Counted from the stretch's first letter, positions 36,926 through 47,526 are shown. The stretch is DNA of 64,000 bases from Sphingomonas oligophenolica (GCF_006438955.1 NZ_RCZK01000001.1:372001-436000), one strand, 5' to 3'. The notes: generated by a model from the sequence alone, not told the origin. Numbers and translations are program-made.

Positions 36926-37941
36926 CCGCGTCGTTCGACCGCGTGAGTGATGGCGAGCACTTCGTGGTCCGCGAGCACGCGGCCTGCGGTGGCGCTGGCC
37001 ATGACCGCGCGTTCGGCGGTGCGGACGCGCTCGAGCGCGCGGGTGAGCATCGCGGGGGACCAGCGGCGCAATGCGCGGGCGGTGGCGGCTTCTTCGCGGA
37101 AGAACACGCGGTGGCGCTTGAGCACCGCGCCGACCTCGCCGCCGCGATCGATGTCGCCGCGCATGTCGGCGAGCGCGATCAGCCGCCGCGCGAGTTGGCG
37201 CAGCCACGGAATCGGCGAGACCCCAGCCTCGTCGAGCCGCCCGAGTTCGTGGCCGAGCGCCGCGCTGTTGCCCTCGATCACCGCGGTGACCAGCCGGGTC
37301 ATTTCGGCGTCGCCCAGATCCGCGCCGACCGCATCGAGCGCGGCGTCGTCGAGATCGGCGGGACGATCGGGGGCGGCATCGAGATACAGCGCGAGCTTTT
37401 CGACCTCGCGCTGGATCACTGCGCGGTCGCCCCCCGCCGCGGCGACGAGGCGGCGCGCGCTGTCGCCGGTCGGGCGCAGCCCCGCCTCGCGCGCCAGCGT
37501 CGCGGCGATCGCCTCCGATTCCTGCTGACTGGGTTCATAACAGGCGACCGCGAGCGCGTGGCGCGAATCGACCGCGAGTTTCAGGATCTTGGCGGTCGAT
37601 TTGATCGTCGGCGCGAGTGCGATCACGGGATTGCCGGCGCGATCGGCCGCGAGCAGCGTCGTGAACGCGTCGAGGCTTTCCTCGCCCGCGGGCGACACGC
37701 GGATATAGCGGGTGGTGCCGAACAGCGACAGCGACGCCGCCTCGTCGGCGAGACGCGCGGGATCGTTTTTCAGCGTCGCACCGTCGAGGTCGATGCGTTC
37801 GGCGTCGGCACCGATCGCGGTGGCGAGTCGCGCGGCGAGATCCGCGGCGGCCGAGGTGTCGGGGCCGTGGAAGAGGTAGAGTCGGCAATCGGCGGACGGC
37901 CGATCGAGCTTGGCACGTGCGTCCCTGGCGTTCGCCTTCAC
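36922..37941 (-). CDS. holA: DNA polymerase III delta subunit HolA
   Basis: The 339-aa clamp-loader delta subunit shows LYLFHGPDTSAAADLAARL, SLFGTTRYIRVSPAGEES, GDRAVIQREVEKLALYL and SPIPWLRQLARRLIALADM. Its ATG overlaps the lptE end by 4 nt. The lptE-holA order after leuS is widespread in proteobacteria. Confidence 0.92.
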   Translation of the reverse strand: MKANARDARAKLDRPSADCRLYLFHGPDTSAAADLAARLATAIGADAERIDLDGATLKNDPARLADEAASLSLFGTTRYIRVSPAGEESLDAFTTLLAADRAGNPVIALAPTIKSTAKILKLAVDSRHALAVACYEPSQQESEAIAATLAREAGLRPTGDSARRLVAAAGGDRAVIQREVEKLALYLDAAPDRPADLDDAALDAVGADLGDAEMTRLVTAVIEGNSAALGHELGRLDEAGVSPIPWLRQLARRLIALADMRGDIDRGGEVGAVLKRHRVFFREEAATARALRRWSPAMLTRALERVRTAERAVMASATAGRVLADHEVLAITHAVERRG

Positions 37942-38489
37942 GGTGCAGGCGGGATGGTGGCCGCCGGGAGCGGCGCATGGCCGTGCAGCACCGGGCGCCC
38001 GCGCGCATAGACCGCGAGGCGCGCAACGATCTGGTCGGCGACGATGTCGGACAATCGCTCCAGCGCGGTGTTTTCCGCGGCGATCGTCGCATATTCGGAG
38101 CCGACGACGTCGATTCCCGCGTCCGATCCCGCGCTCGCATCGAGCAACACGCTGCCGTTGGCGAGGTCGACGAGCTGGTAACGCGCGCGCAGCGTCCGCC
38201 GCTCGCGCGCGACGCTGTCGTCGCGGCGCACGCCCAGGCCCGCGATCTGGTCGTCGAGCCGGACGTCGAGGCGATAGCGCGTACCGTTACCCCCCTGGAG
38301 CCGATCGCGCAGCGCGTTCTCCATGAGCCAGCCCGCCTTGCCCTGAATTGCGGGGACCTGGACGCCCGCGAGCGTCGTCGCGACGGCGCCCGATGCCCCG
38401 CCGGCGTAGAGCGGGTGAAGCGCGCATCCCCCCATAAGAGCGGGCAGACCGAGCAGCATCAGCGGCGCGAGGATCGAGCGCCGGGTCAT
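37938..38489 (-). CDS. lptE: LPS-assembly lipoprotein LptE
   Basis: The 183-aa lipoprotein has signal peptide and lipobox [12 protein letters not shown] (lipidated Cys near residue 22), followed by an LptE-type domain ([37 protein letters not shown]). LptE plugs the LptD outer-membrane LPS translocon. It is coupled to leuS and holA by 4-nt overlaps. Confidence 0.9.
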   Translation of the reverse strand: MTRRSILAPLMLLGLPALMGGCALHPLYAGGASGAVATTLAGVQVPAIQGKAGWLMENALRDRLQGGNGTRYRLDVRLDDQIAGLGVRRDDSVARERRTLRARYQLVDLANGSVLLDASAGSDAGIDVVGSEYATIAAENTALERLSDIVADQIVARLAVYARGRPVLHGHAPLPAATIPPAP

Positions 38490-40987
38490 GCGACCAGATT
38501 CACGAGACGATCGGGAACGACGATGACCTTGCGCGGCGGTTTGCCGTCGAGCAGCCGGACGATCTTATCGCTCGCGAGCGCGGCGGCCTCGACCGTGTCG
38601 CGGGCCGCGCCCTTGGGCATGACGAGCGTGTCGCGCAGTTTGCCGTTGACCTGGATCGCGATCGTCACCTCGTCCTCGACCAGCAGTGTCGGGTCGACCG
38701 CGGGCCAAGGTGCGTCGGCGATCAAACCGTCCTGCCCGCTTGCCGCCCAGGCTTCCTCGGCGAGGTGGGGGGCCATCGGCGCGACCATGAGCATCAGATC
38801 GCGGACCGCGTTGTCGCGCGAGGGCGACGGCGCGGCACGCTCGATCGCGGTGGCGAGTTCGTAGACCTTGGCGACCGCCTTGTTGAAGGCGAGTGATCCG
38901 ATGTCTTCGCCGATGCCGTGGATCGTCTGGTGGAGCTTGCGATCGAGCGCGGGGTCACCGCCCTGGCCGGGCTCGGCGGCGTCGCCGTCGAACAGCCGCC
39001 ACAACCGCTGGATGAAGCGCCACGCGCCCTCAATCCCCGATTCGGACCACGGCAGGTCACGTTCGGGGGGCGAATCGGAGAGCATGAACCAGCGCACCGC
39101 GTCGGCCCCATAACGGTCGACGATGCCGGTCGGATCGACCGTGTTCTTCTTCGATTTGGACATTTTCTCGACGCGGCCGGGCACGATCGGAGTGCCGGTC
39201 GCGGTTTCGATGCCGTCGTTGACCTCGTCGGGGGAAAGCCACCGCCCGTCGGCGGACTTGTATGTTTCGTGGGTCACCATCCCTTGGGTGAACAACCCGG
39301 TGAACGGTTCGGCGATGTCGAGCATCCCCATGTGCTTCAATGCGCGCGTCCAGAACCGCGCGTAGAGCAGGTGGAGGATCGCGTGTTCGACCCCGCCGAT
39401 ATATTGGCCGACCGGAAGCCAGCTTTCGGCGACCGCCTTGTCGAACGGCTTGTCCTTGGGCTGGCTGGCGAAGCGGATGAAATACCAGGACGAATCGGCG
39501 AAGGTGTCGAGCGTGTCGGTTTCGCGGACCGCGTCGCCGCCGCACGCCGGGCAGGCGACGTGCTTCCACGTCGGGTGGCGATCGAGCGGGTTGCCGGGGA
39601 TGTCGAAGCTGACGTCCTCGGGCAAAATGATAGGCAACTGATCCTTGGGTACCGGCACCGCGCCGCAGGCGGCGCAGTGGATGATCGGGATCGGGGTGCC
39701 CCAATAGCGCTGGCGGCTGACGCCCCAGTCGCGCAGGCGGTAGACGGTCGATCCGTGGCCCCAGCCGCCCGCTTCGGCGCGGGTGATCACCGCGCGCTTG
39801 GCATCCTCGATGTCCATACCGTCGAGGAAATGCGAATTCACCAGCGTGCCGGGGCCGGTATAGGCTTCGGTGCCGTCGAACGCGGGGTCGGTGTGGTCGC
39901 CGTCGGAGACGACGCGGCGGATCGGCAGCGCGTATTTGGTCGCGAATTCGAAATCGCGCTGGTCGTGCGCGGGGACGCCGAAGACCGCGCCGGTGCCATA
40001 TTCGATCAGTACGAAATTGGCGATGTAGACCGGCAGGCGCAGCGTCGCGTCGAACGGGTGCGCGGCGGTGATGCGGGTGTCGAAGCCGAGCTTTTCCTGC
40101 GTCTCGATCTCGGCCGCGGTGGTGCCGCCGCGCTTGCAGCGGTCGATGAACGCGGCGGCGTCGGCATTGGTCGCGGCGAGCGCCTGCGCGATCGGATGAT
40201 CCGCGGCGACCGCGACGAAGCTCGCGCCGAAGATCGTGTCGGGGCGCGTGGTGAAGACCTCGACGGTTTCGCCATCGCTCAGGTCGAACCGGAATTTCAG
40301 CCCCTGGCTCTTGCCGATCCAGTTTTCCTGCATCAGCCGGACCTTGTCGGGCCAATGCTCGAGCGCGCCCAGCCCGTCGAGCAAGTCGTCGGCGAAGTCG
40401 GTGATGCGCAGGAACCACTGGCTGAGCTTGCGCTTTTCGACCAGCGCGCCCGATCGCCAGCCGCGCCCGTCGATCACCTGTTCGTTGGCGAGCACGGTCA
40501 TGTCGACGGGGTCCCAGTTGACCGACGATTCCTTGCGATAGACGAGCCCTGCGGCCAGCAGGTCGAGAAACAGCGATTGTTCGTGGCCGTAATAATCGGG
40601 CTCGCAGGTCGCGAGCTCGCGTGACCAGTCGAGCGCGAAGCCCAGCCGCTTCAGCTGCGCCTTCATCGTCGCGATGTTGGCGCGGGTCCAGCCGCCGGGG
40701 TGGACGCCCTGTTCCATCGCGGCGTTTTCGGCGGGCATCCCGAACGCGTCCCAACCCATCGGGTGGAGCACTTCATAGCCGCGCATCCGCCGGAACCGCG
40801 CGAGGACATCGCCCATCGTGTAGTTGCGGACGTGGCCCATGTGGATCTTCCCCGACGGATAGGGGAACATCTCGAGCACATAGCTTTGCGGCTTGCCGCT
40901 ATTGTCCCGCGCCGCGAAGGTCTGGCGGTCGTCCCAGACCTTCTGCCAGGCGGCATCCGCCGTCAGCGCGTCGAAGCGCGTGGTCAT
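38486..40987 (-). CDS. leuS: leucyl-tRNA synthetase LeuS
   Basis: The 833-aa class Ia synthetase has HIGH-type motif [16 protein letters not shown], a CP1 editing domain ([32 protein letters not shown]), KMSKS in [13 protein letters not shown], and an anticodon-binding C-terminus ending [16 protein letters not shown] at 40987 matches the conserved start; sequence upstream is the DUF3576 gene in another frame. Confidence 0.97.
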   Translation of the reverse strand: MTTRFDALTADAAWQKVWDDRQTFAARDNSGKPQSYVLEMFPYPSGKIHMGHVRNYTMGDVLARFRRMRGYEVLHPMGWDAFGMPAENAAMEQGVHPGGWTRANIATMKAQLKRLGFALDWSRELATCEPDYYGHEQSLFLDLLAAGLVYRKESSVNWDPVDMTVLANEQVIDGRGWRSGALVEKRKLSQWFLRITDFADDLLDGLGALEHWPDKVRLMQENWIGKSQGLKFRFDLSDGETVEVFTTRPDTIFGASFVAVAADHPIAQALAATNADAAAFIDRCKRGGTTAAEIETQEKLGFDTRITAAHPFDATLRLPVYIANFVLIEYGTGAVFGVPAHDQRDFEFATKYALPIRRVVSDGDHTDPAFDGTEAYTGPGTLVNSHFLDGMDIEDAKRAVITRAEAGGWGHGSTVYRLRDWGVSRQRYWGTPIPIIHCAACGAVPVPKDQLPIILPEDVSFDIPGNPLDRHPTWKHVACPACGGDAVRETDTLDTFADSSWYFIRFASQPKDKPFDKAVAESWLPVGQYIGGVEHAILHLLYARFWTRALKHMGMLDIAEPFTGLFTQGMVTHETYKSADGRWLSPDEVNDGIETATGTPIVPGRVEKMSKSKKNTVDPTGIVDRYGADAVRWFMLSDSPPERDLPWSESGIEGAWRFIQRLWRLFDGDAAEPGQGGDPALDRKLHQTIHGIGEDIGSLAFNKAVAKVYELATAIERAAPSPSRDNAVRDLMLMVAPMAPHLAEEAWAASGQDGLIADAPWPAVDPTLLVEDEVTIAIQVNGKLRDTLVMPKGAARDTVEAAALASDKIVRLLDGKPPRKVIVVPDRLVNLVA

Positions 40988-40998
40988 GACCGGGTGGT

Positions 40999-41454
40999 TC
41001 AGCCGGCGATCGACGCGCGGCGCAGGTCGCGCGCCTTGGTCAGGATGATATCTTCGAGCTTCTGCGTGGTTGCGGCCTGGACGGGGGCGGAAATCCACTG
41101 CCCGCCGCGGTTGACCTCCCGCAGCGCCGCGACGCGCAGCGCGTCGGCGCGCAGATCCTGGTCGAGGATCGACACGGTCACCTTAATCCGCTCGGTCGGC
41201 ACCTGCGGATTGACGTACCAGTCGGTGACGATGACGCCGCCGTTCGAATCGGTCTGAAGCAGCGGCATGAACGACAGCGTGTCGAGGCTGGCGCGCCACA
41301 GATAGGCGTTGACGCCGATCGTCGTCACCTTCGAGGCGGCGAGATCGGCCTTGGCGACGGCATTGCCGCCACGACCGCCGCACGCGGCAAGCGGCAGAGT
41401 CAGGGGGAGGGCGATGGCGGCGACCATGAGGGCGGTACGCGACGGGCGGATCAT
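40999..41454 (-). CDS. DUF3576 domain lipoprotein
   Basis: The 151-aa lipoprotein (lipobox LPLAACGG) carries the DUF3576 pattern: [21 protein letters not shown] and [21 protein letters not shown]. The function is unknown; location next to leuS-lptE is conserved among alphaproteobacteria. ATG at 41454 gives the proper signal peptide. Confidence 0.88.
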   Translation of the reverse strand: MIRPSRTALMVAAIALPLTLPLAACGGRGGNAVAKADLAASKVTTIGVNAYLWRASLDTLSFMPLLQTDSNGGVIVTDWYVNPQVPTERIKVTVSILDQDLRADALRVAALREVNRGGQWISAPVQAATTQKLEDIILTKARDLRRASIAG

Positions 41455-41680
41455 GGGCGTGGGTTCCTGCAGGAAGGGGATCGATGCCGCTCTACAGGCG
41501 GGCCGTTCGCCCCGCAAGGCACCGCAGCGCGTGCCAACCTGTGTGGAGAATGCAACAGTCGACCGAAATCATGCCGTTACCCCCAGCAAGCGGGTCTTGG
41601 TCCGCGCCGGATTCATGGTACGCGCGTTGCAAGAGAGTCGCGCTGTAGAGTCGCGGCACTGAATCGCTGGAGGAGTGTCG

Positions 41681-42400
41681 GTGAACGCTGGACGGACCAT
41701 GGTCGGGATTGTCATCGGGGCGCTAGTCGCCGCCGGGGCGATCGTCGCGCCTGCGTTCGGCGCAGCCGAACAACCGCGCGGGCGCGCGGCACCCGCGACC
41801 ACGGCGCAGCGGCTGTCGGGCACCTTCACCCCCGCGGCGGCCGATCCCCGGCTGGCGGCGGTGTTCGCGCGCGGCGGCTTGGGTACCAATGAATTCCGCT
41901 TCACCCCTGCCGAATCGCGCCGCGACAAGCGGTCGGTGACGGTCGCGGTGCGCGCCCGGTCAACGCAGACCGCGCTGGCGGCGGTGGACAGCCACGCCGG
42001 CCCCGACACCGCAGCCACCGTCGGGATCGCGCCGATCGCGTATAATCTGGGCGTCGCGGTCGGCTGGAAGAAATTCGCGGTCGCGGGCAATGTCACGCGG
42101 GTCGACCTGGGTCTCCAGCCGGGAAGCCGCGAGGCCGCCGATATCGCGGTGACCTATGATGCGGGTCGCGCGTCGAGCCGCCTCGCCGCCGCCGCCGATC
42201 GGCCGCTGCCGGGCACCAACAAGCTGATCGAGAGCCCCGAAAGCTATTCGATCGACCTGTCGAGTTCCTATTCGCTGACGCGCAACCTCGAACTGACCGC
42301 GGGCTTCCGCTACCGTTCGGATCGCGAACGCATTCTGCGCGTCCAGGACGATCGTCGCGACAGCCAGGCCGCCTATGTCGGGACCGCGTTCCGCTTCTGA
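41681..42400 (+). CDS. exported protein, outer-membrane-barrel-like
   Basis: I do not recognise this 239-aa protein. It has a signal peptide (MVGIVIGALVAAGAIVAPAFGA). The second half alternates polar/hydrophobic residues as in beta strands (YSIDLSSSYSLTRNLELTAGFRYRS) and ends in an aromatic residue (GTAFRF), as outer-membrane proteins do. Two GTG starts are possible (41675, 41681); GGAGG at 41669-41673 favours 41681. Confidence 0.72.
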   Translation: MNAGRTMVGIVIGALVAAGAIVAPAFGAAEQPRGRAAPATTAQRLSGTFTPAAADPRLAAVFARGGLGTNEFRFTPAESRRDKRSVTVAVRARSTQTALAAVDSHAGPDTAATVGIAPIAYNLGVAVGWKKFAVAGNVTRVDLGLQPGSREAADIAVTYDAGRASSRLAAAADRPLPGTNKLIESPESYSIDLSSSYSLTRNLELTAGFRYRSDRERILRVQDDRRDSQAAYVGTAFRF

Positions 42401-42888
42401 GGGGGGCTGAGCGCGTCGATCGCGGCCCAGCCATCGAAACCGAGATGGCGAATCCGACGCCAGCGCCGCGCATCCATCCCACCCAGCGCGATCACCTCGA
42501 CCCCCAGCCCGACCGCGATTTGCGCCGCCTTCATGGGCCTGAGCGTCGTCGAATCGGGGTGCGACCGGGTCGGATAGACCGGCGACACGAACAGATAGCG
42601 CGCGCCGCGATGGCGGATCGCTTCGCGGCGGTCGTGCGCCGCGGCGGTCGTCGGCCGGCGACCATTGTGCTCGCCGCGCGCGCCCGGCATCACGCCCACC
42701 GCCACGACGAATAGCCGCCGCGCGGTGGCGATCCGGCGGACCGCGAGCCAGAGCCGTTGACGCTCGCGCGGCGCAGTCGCGTGGTGGCGGAACACGACCC
42801 CCGCCCCCGGGGGCAACGCCCTGAGCGCGGCGAACAGCGCGTCGCCGAAGCGCTCGTCGGTCATCAGCCAGGGGTTCCGGTCGCGCAT
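42373..42888 (-). CDS. thiamine phosphate synthase-like protein (ThiE/TenI family)
   Basis: The 171-aa short TIM-barrel protein has features of the TenI/ThiE family (PWLMTDERFGDAL, GAGVVFRHHAT, RYLFVSPVYPTRSHP, VIALGGMDARRWRRI). It is shorter than typical ThiE (about 210 aa), so catalytic competence is uncertain. It may start at 42888 or 42864. It converges on the outer-membrane-like gene, overlapping it by 28 nt. Confidence 0.8.
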   Translation of the reverse strand: MRDRNPWLMTDERFGDALFAALRALPPGAGVVFRHHATAPRERQRLWLAVRRIATARRLFVVAVGVMPGARGEHNGRRPTTAAAHDRREAIRHRGARYLFVSPVYPTRSHPDSTTLRPMKAAQIAVGLGVEVIALGGMDARRWRRIRHLGFDGWAAIDALSPPQKRNAVPT

Positions 42889-42909
42889 CCGCCCGCTATA
42901 GCGGCGCGC

Positions 42910-43569
42910 ATGACCGAACACAGTGATTTGGCCGCGATCGAGGCGCGGATCGCGACCGCCGCGGCGCTGGCGGGGCGCAAGCCGGACGAGGTGACGCTGA
43001 TCGCGGTGTCGAAGACGCACGCCGCCGATCGGATCGAGCCGCTCCTTGCCGCGGGGCATCGCGACTTCGGCGAGAACCGCGTCGCCGAGGCGCAGGACAA
43101 ATGGCCCGCGTTGCGCGCGCGCTATCCCGACGCGCGCATCCACCTGATCGGGCAGCTCCAGTCGAACAAGGCGGCGGACGCGGTCGCGCTCGCGGATGCG
43201 ATCCACGCGGTCGATCGCCCGTCGCTGGTCGGCGCGCTCGCCAAGGCGATGGATACCGAAGATCGGCGGCCGTCGTGCTTTATCCAGGTCAATATCGGCG
43301 ACGAGGCGCAAAAGGGCGGCTGCGCGATCGCCGACCTGCCCGCGCTCCTCGCCGCGGCGCGCACCGCCGATCTGCCCGTCGTGGGGCTGATGTGCCTGCC
43401 CCCCGCCGATATCGAGCCCGCGCCCTATTTTGCGCTGCTCGCCAAGTTGGCGCGCGATGCCGGGCTGGCGGGGCTGAGCATGGGAATGTCCGCCGATTTC
43501 GAGACCGCGGTGACGATCGGCGCGACCCACGTCCGCGTCGGCAGCGCGCTGTTCGGAGACCGCGGATGA
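42910..43569 (+). CDS. YggS family PLP homeostasis protein
   Basis: The 219-aa fold-type III PLP protein shows TLIAVSKTHAADRIEPL (PLP Lys), FGENRVAEAQDKWPAL, HLIGQLQSNKAA, QVNIGDEAQKGG and LSMGMSADFETAVTIGATHVRVGSALFG. YggS/PLPBP proteins buffer intracellular PLP. The end overlaps the HAD gene by 4 nt. Confidence 0.94.
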   Translation: MTEHSDLAAIEARIATAAALAGRKPDEVTLIAVSKTHAADRIEPLLAAGHRDFGENRVAEAQDKWPALRARYPDARIHLIGQLQSNKAADAVALADAIHAVDRPSLVGALAKAMDTEDRRPSCFIQVNIGDEAQKGGCAIADLPALLAAARTADLPVVGLMCLPPADIEPAPYFALLAKLARDAGLAGLSMGMSADFETAVTIGATHVRVGSALFGDRG

Positions 43570-44234
43570 GGTTCGAAGCGATCCTGTTCGATTTCGACGG
43601 GGTGCTGATCGAGAGCGAATATCTCGGCAACAAGCAGCTTGCCGAGTGGCTGACCACGCAGGGCCATCCAATCACGCCCGAACAATCGATGGCCAATTTC
43701 ATGGGCTATTCGGGGCTCGATTTTCTCGCGCGGATCGAAACCTTCATCGAACGCCCGATCCCCGACGGCTTCCACGCCGCGCGTGCCGCGGAGGACGAAC
43801 GGGTGATGGCGGACGGAATCGATGCGGTCGCGGGCGCGGTGGCGTTCGTCCGCTTGCTCTACGCGGCGCTGCCCAAGGCGGTGGTGTCGTCGAGCTCGAC
43901 GCGGTGGATCCGGCGGCATCTCGATCATATCGGGCTGGCCGATGCGTTTGGCGATCATGTCTACAGCGGGCGCGAACATGTCGAGCGCGGCAAGCCCGCG
44001 CCCGATCTCTACCGGTTCGCGGCAGCTCAGCTCGGGATCGCGATCGACCGGTGCGCGATCATCGAGGATTCGCCGGTGGGTGCGATCGGCGCGGTGGCGT
44101 CGGGCGGGTATGTCATTGGGCTGACCGCGGGGACGCATTGCGGCGCGGGGCATGCCGACCGGCTCCGCGCGATCGGGGTCGATTCGATCGCGGCCGATTT
44201 CGACGCGGTCGCGCGGGTGCTGGCGGGCGCGTAA
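43566..44234 (+). CDS. HAD family hydrolase (beta-phosphoglucomutase-like)
   Basis: The 222-aa HAD phosphatase has motif I LFDFDGVLIESE, motif II VVSSSSTRWIRRHL, motif III Lys in GKPAPDLY and motif IV IIEDSPVGAIGA. The cap helix insert (residues about 20-90) places it in the subfamily I group of phosphomutases and phosphatases. Substrate unknown. It is translationally coupled to yggS. Confidence 0.9.
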   Translation: MRFEAILFDFDGVLIESEYLGNKQLAEWLTTQGHPITPEQSMANFMGYSGLDFLARIETFIERPIPDGFHAARAAEDERVMADGIDAVAGAVAFVRLLYAALPKAVVSSSSTRWIRRHLDHIGLADAFGDHVYSGREHVERGKPAPDLYRFAAAQLGIAIDRCAIIEDSPVGAIGAVASGGYVIGLTAGTHCGAGHADRLRAIGVDSIAADFDAVARVLAGA

Positions 44235-44283
44235 TCACGGCGGCACGAGGTCGCGGCGGCGAAACGCGAGGGCTTTCCAGACT

Positions 44284-44350
44284 CCGTTCGTGCTGAGCTT
44301 GTCGAAGCACGGTGAGACTCACCGCCCTTCGACAGGCTCAGGGCGAACGG
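44284..44350. repeat. sphingomonad REP-like palindrome, compact copy
   Basis: A 67-nt near-perfect inverted repeat: CCGTTCG...CTGAGC..TGTCGAAG on the left mirrors CTTCGACA.GCTCAG..CGAACGG on the right, with an inner CGGTGAG/CTCACCG. It lies between the HAD gene (+) and the rel gene (-), whose ends converge, so it may also act as a terminator. Confidence 0.9.
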
Positions 44351-44382
44351 TTCACAGTTTGGTCGATTTTATCGAGCGTTCG

Positions 44383-46524
44383 CTAGGCGCGCTCCGCGGA
44401 GTTCACCGCGTCCGCCGCGCGCAGCGCCGCGATCAGCCGCATCAGCTGGTGGATATCGTGGACCTCCAGGTCGATCATATTGGTGTGGAACTGGGTGTCG
44501 CGGGTGTCGAGCCGAAGCGCGATGATGTTGATCTTGTGCGCACCGATGATGCTCGACACCACGCCGAGCGAGCCGGGTTCGTTCTTCACCTGGACCGCGA
44601 TCCGCGCCACCGCGCCGTCGGCCTTGTCGCCCCAGTCGACGTCGACCCAATCGGCCTCGTCGTCCCCGCGCTCGGCGAGTTCGGCGAGCACCGCGCAGTC
44701 GATCGCATGGACCTCGATCCCCGCATCGGGGCGCCGCAGCCCGACGATGCGTTCGCCCGGGACCGGGTGACAGCATTCGGCGAGGTCGAATGCGACCCCC
44801 GGGGTCAGCCCGCGAATCGAGATCGCGTGCGATTGCGGGACGGTGCCCGCGACGTCGGCGCCCGCCGATCCCGGCATCAATGCTTCCATCACGGTGGCGT
44901 CAGACAGCGTCCGCCGCGCGATCGCCATCATCAATTGCGCCTCGTCGACCAGCCCGAGCCGCTGGAGCGCATGGTTCATCGCGTCGGTGCCGATGACTGC
45001 TGGCAGCCGGTGAACGATGTCGTCGTACAGTTTGCGCCCGAGCGCGGTCAGTTCGACACGCTCCTTGTGGCGCAGGTGCCGCCGGATCGCGGCGAGCGCC
45101 TTGCCCGTGGTCGCGAAGTTGAGCCATGCGGCCTGCGGGGTCTGCCCCTTAGAGCGCAGGATCTGAACCTGGTCGCCATTTTCGATGACGGTCGACAGCG
45201 GCATGACGCGCCCGTTGATCTTCGCGCCGACCGATTGTTCGCCAAGATCGGTGTGGACAGCATAGGCGAAATCGATCGGGGTTGCGCCCTTGGGTAGCTG
45301 GATCAGCTCGCCCTTCGGCGTGAAGGCGAAGATGCGATCCTGATACATCGCCATCCGGGTGTGTTCGAGCAGCTCTTCGGGGCTGCCGGCGGTATCGAGA
45401 ATCTCGACCAGGTCCGCGATCCAGCTGTGCTGGGTATCGGCGCGAACCTTGTTCTCCTTGTATGCCCAGTGCGCCGCGAGCCCGAATTCCGCCTCGGCGT
45501 GCATGTCCGCGGTTCTGATCTGGATCTCGATCCGCGCGTTGTCGGCATGGATCACGCTGGTGTGGAGCGATCGATAGCCGTTGCGCTTGGGGGTCGAGAT
45601 GTAATCCTTGAACCGCCCCGGCACCATCGGCCAGCGGCGGTGGATGATGCCAAGCGCGCGATAACAGTCCTGCACCGTCGGCACGATCGCGCGGAACGCC
45701 ATGACGTCGGAAAGCTGTTCGAAGCTGATGTGGCGTTCGGCCATCTTGCGCCAGATCGAATAGGGGTGCTTCTCGCGCCCGCTGACATCGGCGTCGACGC
45801 CTGCCCGCCCGAGCAACAGGTTGAGCCCGGAGGCGATCTTGGCGATCTTGTTGCCGCCGCCGTCCTTCAGCTGTTCGAGCCGCCGCGTGACCGATTCATA
45901 GGCCTCGGGTTCGAGCTGTTCGAAGGCGAGCGACTGCATCTCCTTCATGAATTCGTACATCCCGATCCGCTCGGCGAGCGGGGCGTAGATGTCCATCGTC
46001 TCCTTCGCGATCCGCCGCCGCTTCTCGGGGTTCGCGATATGATGGAGCGTGCGCATGTTGTGGAGCCGGTCGGCGAGCTTCACCAGCAGCACGCGAATGT
46101 CGTCGGACATCGCGAGCAGGAATTTGCGGAGATTCTCCGCGGCGCGCTCGCTTTCGGTCTGCGCCTCGATCTTGCTGAGCTTGGTGACCCCGTCGACCAG
46201 CCGTGCGACGCTGTCGCCGAACAGCCGCGCGATCTCCTCGGGCGTGGTGAGCGTATCCTCGATCGTGTCGTGGAGGATTGCGGTCGCGATCGTCTCGGCG
46301 TCGAGCCTGAGGTCGGTCAGGATTCCCGCCACCTCGATCGGGTGGCTGAAATAGGGATCGCCGCTCGCACGTTTCTGGCTGCCGTGCGCCTGCATCGAAA
46401 ACACATAGGCGCGGTTGAGCAGTGCCTCGTCGGCATCGGGATCGTAGTCGAGGACGCGATCGACGAGTTCGTACTGCCGCAGCACGCGGTCCACATGGGG
46501 CCGCGCGCTGCTGCTTTGCAACAT
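44383..46524 (-). CDS. rsh: bifunctional (p)ppGpp synthetase/hydrolase (RelA/SpoT family)
   Basis: The 713-aa long RSH protein has an HD hydrolase domain (ATAILHDTIEDTLTT), a synthetase domain (KRNGYRSLHTSVIH; RFKDYIS, the RxKD form typical of bifunctional enzymes), TGS (IFAFTPKGELIQLPKGATPIDFAYA), a helical/Cys region (LAECCHPVPGERIVG) and ACT (IAVQVKNEPGSLGVVSSIIG). It is the likely sole stringent-response enzyme of an alphaproteobacterium. Confidence 0.95.
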   Translation of the reverse strand: MLQSSSARPHVDRVLRQYELVDRVLDYDPDADEALLNRAYVFSMQAHGSQKRASGDPYFSHPIEVAGILTDLRLDAETIATAILHDTIEDTLTTPEEIARLFGDSVARLVDGVTKLSKIEAQTESERAAENLRKFLLAMSDDIRVLLVKLADRLHNMRTLHHIANPEKRRRIAKETMDIYAPLAERIGMYEFMKEMQSLAFEQLEPEAYESVTRRLEQLKDGGGNKIAKIASGLNLLLGRAGVDADVSGREKHPYSIWRKMAERHISFEQLSDVMAFRAIVPTVQDCYRALGIIHRRWPMVPGRFKDYISTPKRNGYRSLHTSVIHADNARIEIQIRTADMHAEAEFGLAAHWAYKENKVRADTQHSWIADLVEILDTAGSPEELLEHTRMAMYQDRIFAFTPKGELIQLPKGATPIDFAYAVHTDLGEQSVGAKINGRVMPLSTVIENGDQVQILRSKGQTPQAAWLNFATTGKALAAIRRHLRHKERVELTALGRKLYDDIVHRLPAVIGTDAMNHALQRLGLVDEAQLMMAIARRTLSDATVMEALMPGSAGADVAGTVPQSHAISIRGLTPGVAFDLAECCHPVPGERIVGLRRPDAGIEVHAIDCAVLAELAERGDDEADWVDVDWGDKADGAVARIAVQVKNEPGSLGVVSSIIGAHKINIIALRLDTRDTQFHTNMIDLEVHDIHQLMRLIAALRAADAVNSAERA

Positions 46525-46535
46525 TTAGTTCGGCG

Positions 46536-46883
46536 TCACTTCGCGTTGCTGGCGACATGGTTGGTCGCGCCGCTCGCCTTGTTGTTGCACTTGGCGAGCT
46601 TCGCGTCGTCGAGCGGTTTGCCCTTTACCGAGAAACTGGTCAGCGCTCCGGTCTTGCCGGCGACGAGCTGGCACAGGATTTCGGGGCGTTCGGGGGCCTG
46701 ATCGGCGACATAGGCGCCGCCTTGAAGCCGCCACGCGGCGGTGCGGGTGACGAGATGCACGGCGTCGGGCTGCGCGGCGGGGACCGCGACATAATAGCCG
46801 GTCGGAGTCTGGGCATGTGCGGTGGCGGTAACGAGCGTGCCTGCGACCAGGATCGCGGCGCCGAGCGAGACGAGATGCTTCAT
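46536..46883 (-). CDS. small secreted protein of unknown function
   Basis: The 115-aa protein has a clear signal peptide (MKHLVSLGAAILVAGTLVTA, cleavage after AHA). The mature part holds two Cys (EILCQLVAGK, AKCNNKAS) that could form a disulfide. No family recognised. It is divergent from an HxlR regulator across 160 nt and is a candidate target of it. Confidence 0.78.
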   Translation of the reverse strand: MKHLVSLGAAILVAGTLVTATAHAQTPTGYYVAVPAAQPDAVHLVTRTAAWRLQGGAYVADQAPERPEILCQLVAGKTGALTSFSVKGKPLDDAKLAKCNNKASGATNHVASNAK

Positions 46884-47043
46884 GATATCCTCCTGTGCAG
46901 TGGTCGAACGGGCCCGAATCGGGGCAGTGGATTTTCCGTTGCAGAACGCTACTTAACTAGCTAGGTTTTAGGTTGCAACTGGAAACTTATAAATCATTCT
47001 GCGCGTGACGCTTTTTTGCGGTAGGGTGGCCACAGAGGATGCG

Positions 47044-47526
47044 ATGATGGGAAAATTACGCGAACCGCTGCTCGAATGCAGCCTGCCCGCGGCGCTCGAA
47101 TCGATGGGCGAACGCTGGTCGTTCCTCATTCTGCGCGCCGCGTTCAATGGGCTGCATCATTTCGAGGAATTCCAGTCCGAACTCGGCATCGCGCGCAACA
47201 TCCTCGCCAACCGGCTCGCGCGACTGACCGATCACGGCATCCTCCAGCGCGAGGCGATGCCCGAGGATCGGCGCAAGATCCAATATTCGCTGACCGAAAA
47301 GGGCGCGGCATTGCTCCCGACGATGATCGCGCTCAGGCAATGGGGCGAACGCTGGGAAACGTGCGTCCCCGCCTTCCCGATCCTGGTCGACGCGCGCGAT
47401 CGCCGCCCGATCGGCGAGGTCGCGGTTCACGCGCATGACGGGCGGGTATTGAAGAAGACCGACTTGATCTGGGCGTTGCCCCAGGACATCGCCGCCGATC
47501 CCGATCAGATGCAGGCGGCGGAGTAG
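47044..47526 (+). CDS. HxlR family transcriptional regulator
   Basis: The 160-aa winged-helix regulator has an N-terminal Cys (LLECSLPAALESMGERWSFLIL), wing-helix HHFEEFQSELGIARNILANRLARL and SLTEKGAALLPTMIALRQWGERW, typical HxlR/MarR-like DNA binding. Many HxlR proteins sense electrophiles through that Cys. ATG at 47044 or 47047 follows GAGG at 47035-47038. An upstream in-frame GTG at 47005 is less likely. Confidence 0.9.
   Translation: MMGKLREPLLECSLPAALESMGERWSFLILRAAFNGLHHFEEFQSELGIARNILANRLARLTDHGILQREAMPEDRRKIQYSLTEKGAALLPTMIALRQWGERWETCVPAFPILVDARDRRPIGEVAVHAHDGRVLKKTDLIWALPQDIAADPDQMQAAE

Noticed and set aside
38918..40624. 568-aa plus-strand frame within leuS
   Set aside because: Shadow of leuS; no start context or family features.
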